This document shows, piece after piece, positions 40,483 through 49,603 of a DNA stretch of 64,000 bases. The position numbers and the translations under genes are program-made. The stretch's first letter is position 1; each line of letters begins with the position of its first letter. This stretch comes from Phytophthora colocasiae (Eukaryota; Oomycota; Peronosporomycetes; Peronosporales; Peronosporaceae): contig JAGKQI010000064.1 of assembly GCA_018806915.1 (NCBI GenBank), positions 868,001 through 932,000 on the forward strand, read 5' to 3'. Below the pieces are notes generated by a model, which was given only the letters and a program-made list of their open reading frames with translations, searched no databases and was not told where the DNA came from.

Positions 40483-41997
40483 ATGGCCGACACGAACACT
40501 CCGAAAGAGCCTATTCCTGCTGAAGCGAAGGCTTTGCAACGTGCTAAACTCGTGCGTCGCAATTCGCGCGTGACGGTGGACCAACTTCTGCGTGAAGCTT
40601 TCGCACGTATCGACGTCGATATGGACGGCAAAGTGGACGCCATTGACATCCAGCGCGGCCTGCGCGTGGCTGGTGTTAAGCTCTCGGCGGACGACGTGGG
40701 GCAGCTCATGAAGCGTTTGGACCCGAAGAATCAGGGACAGTTGACGTACGAGGACTTCCATGCGGTGCACGAAGCGTTCATCGGACAGACCTTCCGTTCC
40801 TTTGACAAGGAGAACAAGGGTTACCTCGTGGACGAAGACCTGCAAAACGGTCTCCAGGCTCTGGGTGTGACTGTCACGCTGCAGGAAGCTACCAGCATGA
40901 TCAAGGAATTGCACCCGCGTGACGCGCACTGCGTGCATGAGGCTGACTTCAAGTACCTGTACCTGCTTTTGCGTTCCAAGATGGCGTCACCTACGGCTCT
41001 TGAACACTTCCTGTGGGATCCGGATGTCCGTCAGCTCTCCAAGAACTGGTGGAAGGCCAGTGTTGAGGTGGGCGAAGGCGGTCTCCGTGCTCCGTTGCCT
41101 GTGGACAAGGACGGTCAGGTCAAGAAGGTTTCGCCAGTTGTCAAGTTTTTCGGTGGTGCGCTTTCCGGCGTCATTGAGGCTGTGATCCTTACGCCGTTGG
41201 ATGTCACCAAGACCCGCATGCAGCTCGACAAGAAGGGCCAGTACCGCGGCATGGTTGACTGCGGTAAGAAGCTGTTCGCTGCCGAGGGCCCCAAGGGCCT
41301 GTTCAAGGGTTTCGTGCCGTGGACGACACACGTCGTGCTGAAGAACGGCACGCGCTTCTACTTCAACGCTATTTTCCGTCGCATGCTGACAGACAAGAAC
41401 GGCCAGGTCAGTGGTGCCAACGAGTTTATTGCTGGCGCTTTGGCTGGAGCTACCGAGGCGGTGCTGATTGTGACGCCGTTCGAGGTGATCAAGACGCGTC
41501 TTCAGGGCCAGGACATTGTCAAGGGCGAGATCCCGAAGTACCGCGGCCCTGTTCACACTGCTACTACGATCATCAAGCACGAGGGTCCTTTGGCGTTGTG
41601 GAAGGGTCTGGCCCCTACCATCGGCCGCCAAGGTCTCAACCAGGCATGCAGTTTCTGGTCCAACAACTTCATCAAGAAGCACGTGTGGAAGATCCAGGAC
41701 GGTGACTCGCTGCCGGCGTGGAAGAGCGGTCTTACCGGTATGATCGGTGCCATCCCCGGTCCGTGCATCAACTGCCCCATGGATGTGGTCAAGACGCGTC
41801 TTATGGCACAGGAGGCTGCTGCCGGCGCTGGCGGCAAGTACAAGGGTATGATTGACGCTATGGTCGTGATCTCCAAGGAGGAAGGTGTCAGTGCGCTGTA
41901 CAAGGGTCTCGTACCGCGTCTTGCTCGTCTGTGTCCGTCGTACGGTATTCAGTGGCTTGTTATGGACCAGGTCACCGAATACTTCTCCAAAAACTAA
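40483..41997 (+). CDS. EF-hand mitochondrial carrier, succinate/fumarate-carrier-like
   Basis: 504 residues, intronless. The N-terminal 190 residues carry EF-hand-like helix-loop-helix units. The first loop (residues 44-55, DVDMDGKVDAID) has a good calcium-ligand pattern; the later ones (DPKNQG, DKENKG) are degenerate. The C-terminal 290 residues form a mitochondrial carrier with three repeats, each with the PX(D/E)XX(K/R) signature: PLDVTK at 238, PFEVIK at 332, PMDVVK at 432. The overall plan recalls calcium-regulated ATP-Mg/phosphate or aspartate/glutamate carriers. The carrier half instead resembles the Sfc1/Ctp1 group (TEAVLIVTPFEVIKTRLQ, RQGLNQACSFWSN). It should exchange carboxylates across the inner mitochondrial membrane, with possible calcium control from the intermembrane side. 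Confidence 0.92.
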   Translation: MADTNTPKEPIPAEAKALQRAKLVRRNSRVTVDQLLREAFARIDVDMDGKVDAIDIQRGLRVAGVKLSADDVGQLMKRLDPKNQGQLTYEDFHAVHEAFIGQTFRSFDKENKGYLVDEDLQNGLQALGVTVTLQEATSMIKELHPRDAHCVHEADFKYLYLLLRSKMASPTALEHFLWDPDVRQLSKNWWKASVEVGEGGLRAPLPVDKDGQVKKVSPVVKFFGGALSGVIEAVILTPLDVTKTRMQLDKKGQYRGMVDCGKKLFAAEGPKGLFKGFVPWTTHVVLKNGTRFYFNAIFRRMLTDKNGQVSGANEFIAGALAGATEAVLIVTPFEVIKTRLQGQDIVKGEIPKYRGPVHTATTIIKHEGPLALWKGLAPTIGRQGLNQACSFWSNNFIKKHVWKIQDGDSLPAWKSGLTGMIGAIPGPCINCPMDVVKTRLMAQEAAAGAGGKYKGMIDAMVVISKEEGVSALYKGLVPRLARLCPSYGIQWLVMDQVTEYFSKN

Positions 41998-42490
41998 GGG
42001 AGTTCATAGCGTTCTGCAAGCGAAGCAGGTCGACGTTTGTGCTGCGTTGTATCCGCGACTGCAGTGATAGATCCTTTATTTCGTCACCTGCACCTGCGGT
42101 AGCAAGTGCTCCTATTCCATACCCTACAAACACTATGCGGTTAAATACACCCGATAAACTATCATCCCCTTTGGCTTTCTCAATGTTACTGAATGAGGTC
42201 AGAGTTCCTGGCTCAAAACAAGGCAAAACAAAGGAAAGATGTCCACAACATCAACCACAGAGCAGGATAAATACTTAGCAGTCGAGGAGATGGTTTTGCT
42301 GTTTATTTCCGTCGACACCACGCTTGTTGCTGCTCGTACTTCCTCGAATTCACGCTCGCGTTCGCCGTGCCTCACTCCTAGCTACACTGGTGCAAGGTCA
42401 CCTCTCACGCGAGGACTTATTTCGTCCGTTCCGTTCCGGACCTGCTGCCAGCCCCTGATTCAGCACCGACAGCAGGACTCGCGAACACAC
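41998..42490. other. intergenic region between convergent genes
   Basis: 3' flanks of the carrier and ATP synthase gamma genes. No gene is seen. Confidence 0.55.
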
Positions 42491-43585
42491 TTAACCGTCC
42501 AGGGAGGCGGCACCCGAGATAATTTCAATCAGCTCCGTGGTAATACGAGCCTGGCGAGCCTTGTTGTACACGAGCGTAAGCGAACCGATGAGGTCCTCAG
42601 CGTTGGTGGTGGCGTTCTCCATGGCAGCCATACGCGATGACTCCTCGCTGGTCGAGTTCTCGATCATACCCTGGAAGATGGCGGTAGCGATCTCGAACTC
42701 CTTAAGGTCAGCGAGCAGCTCGTCCTTGTTGTCGGGCTCGAGCTCGTACAGGTCGAAGGCATCCGAGTCAGGCTGCACGGCAAGTGAACGCACAGACGGC
42801 AGGTAGGAAATGGCCGACTTGAACTGGTTGTACAGGACGTGCACCTTCTCCGACTCGGAAGCAGACGTAGCGACCACAGCTTCGGCAATGGCACTGGCCA
42901 CCGTGAAGTTCGGGGGCGACTGGTAGGTCTCCGTAACGTTACCACGGATGTTGTCGCCCAGGTCGCGACGCAGCTGAGCGCGAGCCTTGTCACCGATCAC
43001 GAAGATCTGCGAGTGGTCCTCCACGCCGGCGATCTGCTTGCGGGTGGTCTTGGCAATACCCGAGTTAATACCACCGCACAGACCACGGTCCGACGAGACG
43101 ACGACGAACAGGTTGTCGCCCTCAAGCTCCTCGGCAGGGGCCACACCGTCCGTCTCCACGACGCGGTTCTGGCCACCCTTGACGTTGTCCAGCCACGCGG
43201 TAAAGGGGCGGCCGGCGTTCATGCGGTTCTCAGCGCCACGCATCTTGGCGGCCGACACCATCTTCATCGACTTGGTGATCTTGGCGATGTTGGACGTGGC
43301 CGTGATACGCTGCAGAATCTGCTTCTCCGTGGCCATGCCGCGGGCCTGTTGGCCGACGGTCCTGCAAAACAGAATGCGCGTTAGAGAATGATGGTCTTTA
43401 GTCACTTGTAGACACTGGATCCTTTTTGTGGCGTTTAACAGCATATAAATGCTGATATAGACCATTGTGGAAGACACAAGCGATATGGACGGAAAGCTCT
43501 GCGTCTGGAGAAGACGATGGAGTGTATGCAGGTCTACGTACTTGAGCACAGGCGCCGAGTTCTTGACGAGAATCATCATGACCAT
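42491..43585 (-). CDS. ATP3: mitochondrial ATP synthase F1 gamma subunit
   Basis: Two exons, 43542-43585 and 42491-43361, separated by a 180-bp intron (donor GTACGT, acceptor TTTTGCAG). The spliced frame encodes 304 residues. A short presequence (MVMMILVKNSAPVLKTVGQQ) leads into the mature start near ARGMATEKQIL. Family signatures are clear: ITKSMKMVSAAKMR near the N-terminus, the SSDRGLCGGIN block, and the C-terminal SRMAAMENATTNAEDLI followed by NKARQARITTELIEIISGA. It forms the central rotary shaft of F1. Short first exons carrying the targeting peptide are common in such genes. The exon phase fits exactly (codon AAG split after AA). Long antisense frames are shadows. Confidence 0.97.
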   Translation of the reverse strand: MVMMILVKNSAPVLKYVDLHTLHRLLQTQSFPSISLVSSTMVYISIYMLLNATKRIQCLQVTKDHHSLTRILFCRTVGQQARGMATEKQILQRITATSNIAKITKSMKMVSAAKMRGAENRMNAGRPFTAWLDNVKGGQNRVVETDGVAPAEELEGDNLFVVVSSDRGLCGGINSGIAKTTRKQIAGVEDHSQIFVIGDKARAQLRRDLGDNIRGNVTETYQSPPNFTVASAIAEAVVATSASESEKVHVLYNQFKSAISYLPSVRSLAVQPDSDAFDLYELEPDNKDELLADLKEFEIATAIFQGMIENSTSEESSRMAAMENATTNAEDLIGSLTLVYNKARQARITTELIEIISGAASLDG

Positions 43586-43988
43586 CCTGAGGTTCTTGTT
43601 ACGCTGTGGGGCGGCGAATCTGGGTGTCTCCGTGGTTCAGGGCCGCTCGTTTGGGGGGGGGGCGGAGATTTGTGTTGAAAAGTGTAAACTATGGTCTAAT
43701 CTGGTGACGCTAGCTATATCAGCGTCTTTTATTGGTCCGATAAATGCTTGCGAGTGATTGGTCGATGGGATTCCTCTTTTGACAAATCATCATGGCGAAC
43801 AGATTGTGTGGAACACGTAAAGGTAACTTCAACGACATACACTCTGCAACTGGTGACGCACCGCGATGACGCTTTCATTTGCCACACCATCTACACATCA
43901 TTTACGTCCACCACACCACATGTGGCGTTTTGAAAAATCGCGCGCAACTTGCACTCTTTGACGACCGTTATCCAGCAGCTTCTTCGTC
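43586..43988. promoter_or_regulatory. divergent promoter region (ATP synthase gamma / coiled-coil gene)
   Basis: 403 bp between divergent start codons. It contains a G-run of nine near 43651-43660. No clear initiator was recognised on either side. Confidence 0.4.
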
Positions 43989-46466
43989 ATGCTGAGCCGC
44001 GTAGAGGACGTGCGCGTGTTCGAGAGCTCCGATGACGTGATTTTGCGCTCCTCCAGTCGTCGGTACTCGCGCCAGCAGCTCAACAGCGAAGATGCGGAGG
44101 AGAACGAGCAGCTGCACCCGCAACATCCCTATCGGATGCGGAAACGCGTGTTGCAGCGCGGAAATGAGGATTTCCACCAATTAAATGAAGAGAATGACCA
44201 GGTTCTAATGCCTTTCTGGAATCAGGAGAACAACAAGCCTATGGAGTTCGTCTTCTTGTCGTCCGGAGAGATCAGAGCGAGAGAGGACTGTCCTCCAGGT
44301 TTAGGCCTGCCAAAGCTGCAGGATCAAAGTGCAAACGTTAGTAGAAGACTGGCGTACAATACACAGGAAGTATCAGATGAAAGTGATGATGAAGACACAA
44401 GAGTTTCAAGTCACAGGAATCAGATGATGAAGCTGTCCAGGCAACAGGTTCAAAAACGAGGAGGACGCCAAAATAATGGACGGAGCAATTCCTTGGCCTC
44501 CTCCTTGAAAGATGCGGATGTTTCGTCTGACAGTGACAGTGAATCGGATGCGTCGAAGATCTCTGAAGAGGGTCGAGAGGAAGCACGGGCTGGATTTCAC
44601 GCTCAACATAGAAGGAAGGCGACACGAAACGTTGAAAGGCGTGTTGACACTCATGACCGCTCAAGGAAAAGAGCATCACCTCACTCGTTGGAATTGGACC
44701 ATTTGCGTAAAGAAAAAGAAGAAGGAATGTCGGATCTTGCCACAAGTAGAGTGGAGTCGGTTCTCTCTGAAGATTTTCGCCAAGAGAAGTCGCCAATTAG
44801 TGCAGTCAGCACTCGTGAATCTGCACGTAGAGAACGACCAGCGCCTCTGGAACAAGAGTCACAGTTAACAGAGGCAAGTGACGTTCGTACTCGTCGAAGC
44901 AAGAGGTCCCCAAAGATGGAAGTGAGTCATTTAGTTTCGGAGGAACCAACGCCACAAGTGAAGGGCGTAACAGGTTATAGTGTGAGGGGGGACGGTTCAA
45001 GTGCAAGGAAGGAGAATGAAGTGGCCAGTCAGTTGAAATCGGAGCTGCAAAAGGAGAAGAAGCGCGTGCTGGAGAAAGTGACGCAGTTATTAGACGAGCA
45101 GGGGAAGAACCAGCAACTCCGGGGCCGAGTCGAAGCGTTGGAGGCTCAACTTGCGGGTAGATACGGAGAGACGAACGATAAAAACTGGGTGGCAGCAGAA
45201 CAAGACAAGCTGACGCAGTCAACTGAAAAGGAGCAAGCGGCCCGAATTAATGTTCTGGAAGAGCAAGTTCGAGCTCAAGAAGCCGAAATTTCCCGCCTAA
45301 AGCACGAGAAGGAGGAGCTGAACACTGCTTTAAAGCAGCTGAAGAAGACGGGGAATAGTGTGTCCAATACTCAACGGTTGGATACAGAGGAGACGGGTAT
45401 TGTGAAGGAAGAGCTTGATGAGATGACTCGACATCTGCAGGAATTCCTGGCACAAGTGGAGAACTGGAAGGACAGCAGCAAGAAGGAAATGCAACGTTGC
45501 AAGAGTCCAGATAGATTACCTGCTGCGCTGGAGCGCTTGTGGCTGGGTTTTCCTCAGTTTCCTGGAGTATTAACAAACGTAGCCAAGGAAAAACCAAGTT
45601 CTTCATCGGAGAAACAGCACCAGTTGTCAGATGGGGAAGATCAAGTGGAGGCTGTCCATTTCCTAAAGAAGAGGCTACACCAACGCGAAGAAGAACTGCG
45701 TCAAATCCACGTCAAGTACGTGGAATTGAAGGAGCTGTGTGCTCGGCAATGTGTTCGAGAGGCGGATCTGCAGAACTTCATCAACGAACATCGTCTGCGT
45801 GGCAACTTAATCATTCGAAAGACGGACAGTATCAAGCCCAACGAAGCCGCTAATAACCAAGAACTGGCACAAAATGATCAACCCCAACGTAGTACGAAGC
45901 TAAAGATGATTTCGAGCCGAGGAACCAATACCCCAGCGTCCTACACAGAAAGAGGAGGCGAGCAGGGTGATGTCAATGACGAGTACTCGGACAACCAGGA
46001 GGATAACGACGGCTACGAGGAAGGAGATGACTACGACTACCCCGTGCGCGCACCTAAAGTCTTCGTTCAGGTTGGACTCGACGGAGTGTACGAGCATGCG
46101 TCTCCCACGGACTCGGCGATCGCGCAGAAGCTCGCAAGTCGTCGTAACCGGGGGGAACGGAAGAAGCAACAACAGCGTGTGGAGCGCATTCGTTTGGTGC
46201 CATCGCCGAGTTTAACTCAGCGGCATGAACGAGTACCCACACCGACATCAGTTCCCCGAAGGAATACATCTGCCCAGCAGTCAATGTCACAGGCGTCTTC
46301 GTCACGGCACCATTCAGTGCTCGGGGAGTGTCCACCAGGATGTGGGAGTCGCCCTTCCTTCATGCGAAGGAAAGCATCACCTGCAACGAGAGCAAAAGTA
46401 TCCAAAAGACCCGTATCCTCGTCCGCATCGAGAGGAGCCGTCGGAGTGATTCGGCCGTGGATGTGA
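43989..46466 (+). CDS. large coiled-coil protein, function unknown
   Basis: 825 residues, intronless. The N-terminal 100 residues contain a Pro/Gly segment (CPPGLGLPKLQ) after MEFVFLSSGEIRARE. A Ser/Arg/Asp/Glu-rich charged region follows, then a strong coiled coil at about residues 340-510 (LKSELQKEKKRVLEKVTQLL and EEQVRAQEAEISRLKHEKEE). A second coil covers about 555-600, and a basic Ser/Arg-rich tail ends the protein. A segment near residue 690 (APKVFVQVGLDGVYE) looks like a short conserved motif. Such an arrangement is typical of cytoskeletal, basal-body or vesicle-tether proteins, but no family is recognised. Overlapping antisense and shifted frames are shadows. Confidence 0.75.
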   Translation: MLSRVEDVRVFESSDDVILRSSSRRYSRQQLNSEDAEENEQLHPQHPYRMRKRVLQRGNEDFHQLNEENDQVLMPFWNQENNKPMEFVFLSSGEIRAREDCPPGLGLPKLQDQSANVSRRLAYNTQEVSDESDDEDTRVSSHRNQMMKLSRQQVQKRGGRQNNGRSNSLASSLKDADVSSDSDSESDASKISEEGREEARAGFHAQHRRKATRNVERRVDTHDRSRKRASPHSLELDHLRKEKEEGMSDLATSRVESVLSEDFRQEKSPISAVSTRESARRERPAPLEQESQLTEASDVRTRRSKRSPKMEVSHLVSEEPTPQVKGVTGYSVRGDGSSARKENEVASQLKSELQKEKKRVLEKVTQLLDEQGKNQQLRGRVEALEAQLAGRYGETNDKNWVAAEQDKLTQSTEKEQAARINVLEEQVRAQEAEISRLKHEKEELNTALKQLKKTGNSVSNTQRLDTEETGIVKEELDEMTRHLQEFLAQVENWKDSSKKEMQRCKSPDRLPAALERLWLGFPQFPGVLTNVAKEKPSSSSEKQHQLSDGEDQVEAVHFLKKRLHQREEELRQIHVKYVELKELCARQCVREADLQNFINEHRLRGNLIIRKTDSIKPNEAANNQELAQNDQPQRSTKLKMISSRGTNTPASYTERGGEQGDVNDEYSDNQEDNDGYEEGDDYDYPVRAPKVFVQVGLDGVYEHASPTDSAIAQKLASRRNRGERKKQQQRVERIRLVPSPSLTQRHERVPTPTSVPRRNTSAQQSMSQASSSRHHSVLGECPPGCGSRPSFMRRKASPATRAKVSKRPVSSSASRGAVGVIRPWM

Positions 46467-47247
46467 CCTATCTTTTTTGATAAACTAATACAGTGCTTTA
46501 CCTCGCAGAGATCCACAACGTTATCGTACTAATGGAAGTAACTACAAGCGATTAACGAGAGCGGGGAAATTGTCGTCGTTGTTATGCAGATTCCATGCCG
46601 AGAGACCTTCGTCGATTTATGGATGAAATCTGCTTGTAATCACCTCAAGATTGAGCATTTCATCAGCATGGCCGAACCTCCTTGATCTCTCGGTGGTCAT
46701 GAGTCAAAATGCTCGCTTTTTTAGCAGAGCTGCCGAGTCTTCCTCGGTGAACGCGTTTCCTCCGAACTAGCCTGGCTGGTGTTCTTCCTGATCTTCTGCT
46801 TACATCTCCAGCTTTACGCCTTTGAACCTTGATAGCTGCTGCCCCAGTATTAATCATACCCATCTTGCTTCAGTCACTGGTACCGGCATGACACATATTA
46901 AAACGTCATATTACATGAAGTGGATAAAATTATAGATATTTGATATGACCTTATTCACCATCGACAGCAATGTCGGCGGTGATGTTGTACTACTTCACAC
47001 TTCAATTATTACATGCACAGCAGGACGGTGTGCAAAACTTAACACTACCAGCATCTTAGACGAACGTTAATTTGGAGCTATTGTGTCGGTGCTGTCCTCG
47101 CAAATGCGGGGTGTTACTCCATCACATAGTAGAGTCCACGACTATTACGCAGCACCCAGCAATGGCAGGTCACTGATACTGATTCAGTAACACCACTATA
47201 ATTTCTAGAGAGCACTCATCAATGGAGGTGGTCGCATACAACTTCAA
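46467..47247. other. intergenic region, no gene seen
   Basis: 3' flank of the coiled-coil gene and unique sequence up to the edge of the inverted repeat. Nothing diagnostic was found. The frame at 46663-46863 on the minus strand is unsupported. Confidence 0.5.
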
Positions 47248-47334
47248 TGCCGACGTCTGCAGTGGACGCACCAGTCGGGCCAGAGGCACTTGGCTCTGTA
47301 ATTGGAGCGTGCGTCGTACAAGTTGCGAGTTCAT
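47248..47334 (-). pseudogene. truncated 5' end of the mitochondrial-type gene at 51124
   Basis: 87 bp match the first 29 codons of the gene at 51124-51459, read on the minus strand from an ATG at 47334, with two substitutions near the end. Upstream sequence is also shared. Similarity stops sharply at 47248, where sequence becomes unrelated, so this is a duplicated promoter and start region cut by the rearrangement breakpoint. Confidence 0.9.
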
Positions 47335-47963
47335 GTTGTGGTTATGGCTCTGTGTTCGCGTAGGTTAAAGTCACGGACTGCGTTTGCTGTTGTAGCTCAA
47401 GCGTCGAGTGCTGTGAGCTATGGGCTATGCGTCTAGTTGCGTAATGAGCACAGCACAGCATAACATAGAACTGGGAATGTCGGCGGGCAGCGCATTCTCT
47501 AATCGAGACGCCTGCATCCTATCTCGGAGTTGATGCTGGAAGCAGAAATGTGCGACGTGTGCGAGCGCTTCAACTTGTGGCTAGTGATTAGCCAATGGGA
47601 GGCCGCCGTCGGCTTAACACCGGTACCTAAAGTCGGCACGATTTTTCTTCTGGTACCGTGCTAAAAAAGCGTACTTAGTGCACATAGTACGTGTGGCGAA
47701 TGTCATATCATATGATGATCTATATTTACTTCAGAATGCACATTAGTGCACATTAGTGAAAACAGATCATAGTTGAATTTCATTCATATCAAATGATATG
47801 ATTTGTCCTTTAGCAGTATCACATATGTCAAAACAAGTACCATGGTAGTGCTCTATTTTGGCCGGAAAAGGCTTTCAACGAACAGGTAACTTCACAACAT
47901 TCTTGACAACAGACAGTCGCCGCCAGCACAGCGCACACTCTGGAGTAAGTGAGCTAAAAGTGC
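47335..47963. other. left-arm flank between the two duplicated genes
   Basis: Corresponds to 50428-51123 in the right arm. It holds the duplicated upstream region of the mitochondrial-type gene and the 3' flank of the Gly/Val-rich gene. A short palindromic stretch, CATATCATATGATG, is near 47704-47718. Confidence 0.7.
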
Positions 47964-48788
47964 TTACGCCACCGAGCGAAGCTTGCGGTATGCTTTCTGG
48001 GACGCAGCATTCTTGCCACTGGTTCCGGTGCCAGTGGTGGTCGTCGTCGTACCGGTCTTTCCTCCTGGTGTGGTTTTCTCAGGTGTGCCGGCGGATGTAG
48101 TCGTTTGGGCATTCGCAGTAGCGGTAGCTGAAGCACCGCCAGTCTTCGCAGCACCGTTATCGCTTGTCACAGACACGTCATTGTCGCTGTTCGTCGCGGT
48201 GACAGACTTTGAGGTTCCGTCACCGTTCGTGACTGTAGCCGTCTTGGTCGAGTAGGAGTTACCATTGCCAGTAGTGCCGGCGTTCGCGTTCGCGTTCGCG
48301 TTTGCGTCCGCGTTAGCAGTAGCAGTAGTGGTTCCGATACTGGGGGCCCCGTTGACACCGACGCTAGGCGCGGTATTGACCCCAACATTCGTGCTAGGAG
48401 CAGCATTCACGCCAACAGCAGGGGCGTTGTAGACGCCAGTACTCGGCACGCCGTTGACACCCACACTAGCCACACCAGGAACACCGACGTGCGCACCGAT
48501 GCCGAGAACGTTGACGCCAACCCCGACGCCGTTGTCGACACCGACGCCAACACTCGCAATACCGGGGACTCCTACACTGACGCCGTGGCCAACACCAACA
48601 GCACCAGGAACGCCTACGCCGTAACCTGGAGCGCCAACACCGACGCTGGCAACGCCGGGTACGCCAACGCCGACGCCAGGGACACCAAGCAGCCCGAAAG
48701 TCTCGGCGACTTGCTGCTCAGCCTGCACGCTGCTCGAGATGGCTGCGGCGATGATGCAGAGGGAAAAGATCTTGGTGTTGCTGAACAT
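47964..48788 (-). CDS. secreted Gly/Val-rich repeat protein (intact copy)
   Basis: 274 residues. The signal peptide (about residues 1-22: MFSNTKIFSLCIIAAAISSS) is followed at once by a region of about 130 residues built from degenerate VGVPG and ASVGVG repeats, which resembles elastin-like sequence. An Ala/Asn-alternating tract and a Thr/Ser/Gly-rich region follow, and a basic tail (QKAYRKLRSVA) ends the protein. There is no RXLR or LFLAK motif and no membrane anchor. A structural extracellular or wall-associated role is possible. The start at 48788 is preferred over an upstream in-frame start because a near-perfect oomycete initiator lies at 48869-48884, between them. The other copy, in the right arm, is frameshifted. 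Confidence 0.8.
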   Translation of the reverse strand: MFSNTKIFSLCIIAAAISSSVQAEQQVAETFGLLGVPGVGVGVPGVASVGVGAPGYGVGVPGAVGVGHGVSVGVPGIASVGVGVDNGVGVGVNVLGIGAHVGVPGVASVGVNGVPSTGVYNAPAVGVNAAPSTNVGVNTAPSVGVNGAPSIGTTTATANADANANANANAGTTGNGNSYSTKTATVTNGDGTSKSVTATNSDNDVSVTSDNGAAKTGGASATATANAQTTTSAGTPEKTTPGGKTGTTTTTTGTGTSGKNAASQKAYRKLRSVA

Positions 48789-48868
48789 GTTTTCTTGTAG
48801 CAATAAAGAAGAGGCTTGCTCGTGTGAAGATCGAACGGTTCGCTTCGATGGTTGGAGGTCAAATGAGT

Positions 48869-48884
48869 AAATTTGAGAATGAGC
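48869..48884 (-). promoter_or_regulatory. oomycete core promoter, left copy
   Basis: On the minus strand GCTCATTCTCAAATTT matches the consensus GCTCATTYYNCAWTTT at 15 of 16 positions. It lies 81-96 bp before the ATG at 48788. Confidence 0.8.
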
Positions 48885-49120
48885 CTGAAGAAAACGCTTC
48901 TTGTAGATCGAGTAGACGTCGGTCTTGACCACACAGGCACCTAGGGGTATACTTGCTGCCGTCGGCAGGAGCATGTTGACCAGGCAAAGGCTATGATATG
49001 CTTGCTAAAATCGGGCTTAGATCTGAAGCTGCTGATTCTCTGTTTGACTCATTGGCTTGTATCCAACGAAATCAACAGCAGTTGGTATTGCCATGTGGAG
49101 GGTGACCGCATACAAGTGCT

Positions 49121-49270
49121 GTCAGTGATGGAAAAGATATCGATGGTCTCCCTATGCTGATGTTTTGGTGGTCAACTTTAATAAGATCGCATCAGACTCC
49201 GGACAAGTACATATGTAACAAAACAGATAAGAGTATATAGAGTTCTTTGACATCACCGAGCCAAATGACT
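49121..49270. other. unique spacer at the centre of the inverted repeat
   Basis: 150 bp not shared by the arms. It separates two divergent copies of the same promoter. No feature is seen in it. Confidence 0.85.
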
Positions 49271-49508
49271 AGCACTTGTATGCGGTCACCCCTCCACATG
49301 GCAATACCAACTGCTGTCGATTTCGTTGGATACAAGCCAATGAGTCAAACAGAGAATCAGCAGCTTCAGATCTAAGCCCGATTTTAGCAAGCATATCATA
49401 GCCTTTTCCTGGTCAACATGCTCCTGCCGACGGCAGCAAGTATACCCCTAGGTGCCTGTGTGGTCAAGACCGACGTCTACTCGATCTACAAGAAGCGTTT
49501 TCTTCAGG

Positions 49509-49524
49509 CTCATTCTCAAATTTA
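49509..49524 (+). promoter_or_regulatory. oomycete core promoter, right copy
   Basis: GCTCATTCTCAAATTT, identical to the left-arm copy (48869-48884) and facing the opposite way, 80-95 bp before the ATG at 49604. Confidence 0.8.
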
Positions 49525-49603
49525 CTCATTTGACCTCCAACCATCGAAGCGAACCGTTCGATCTTCACACGAGCAAGCCTCTTCTTTATTGCTACAAGAA
49601 AAC

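Larger units (their letters stand above)
47248..49120 (-). repeat. left arm of a large inverted repeat
   Basis: 1873 bp that pair with 49271-51210 in inverted orientation across a 150-bp spacer (49121-49270). The arms are nearly identical through the Gly/Val-rich gene, with a few substitutions elsewhere, one single-base indel in a G/C run (48341-48351), and a gap of about 68 bp corresponding to 50802-50869. The outer edge falls within the coding sequence copied from the 51124 gene. Confidence 0.95.

Noticed and set aside
43651..43660. Run of nine G as a regulatory or quadruplex element
   Set aside because: A single G-run cannot form an intramolecular quadruplex alone and may be length-variable sequence.
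47964..48788. RXLR or Crinkler effector
   Set aside because: No RXLR-dEER or LFLAK motif after the signal peptide; the protein is a Val/Gly repeat protein.
47964..48974. Longer secreted protein starting 62 codons upstream
   Set aside because: The extension lies across the core promoter and would bury the signal peptide; the start at 48788 fits better.
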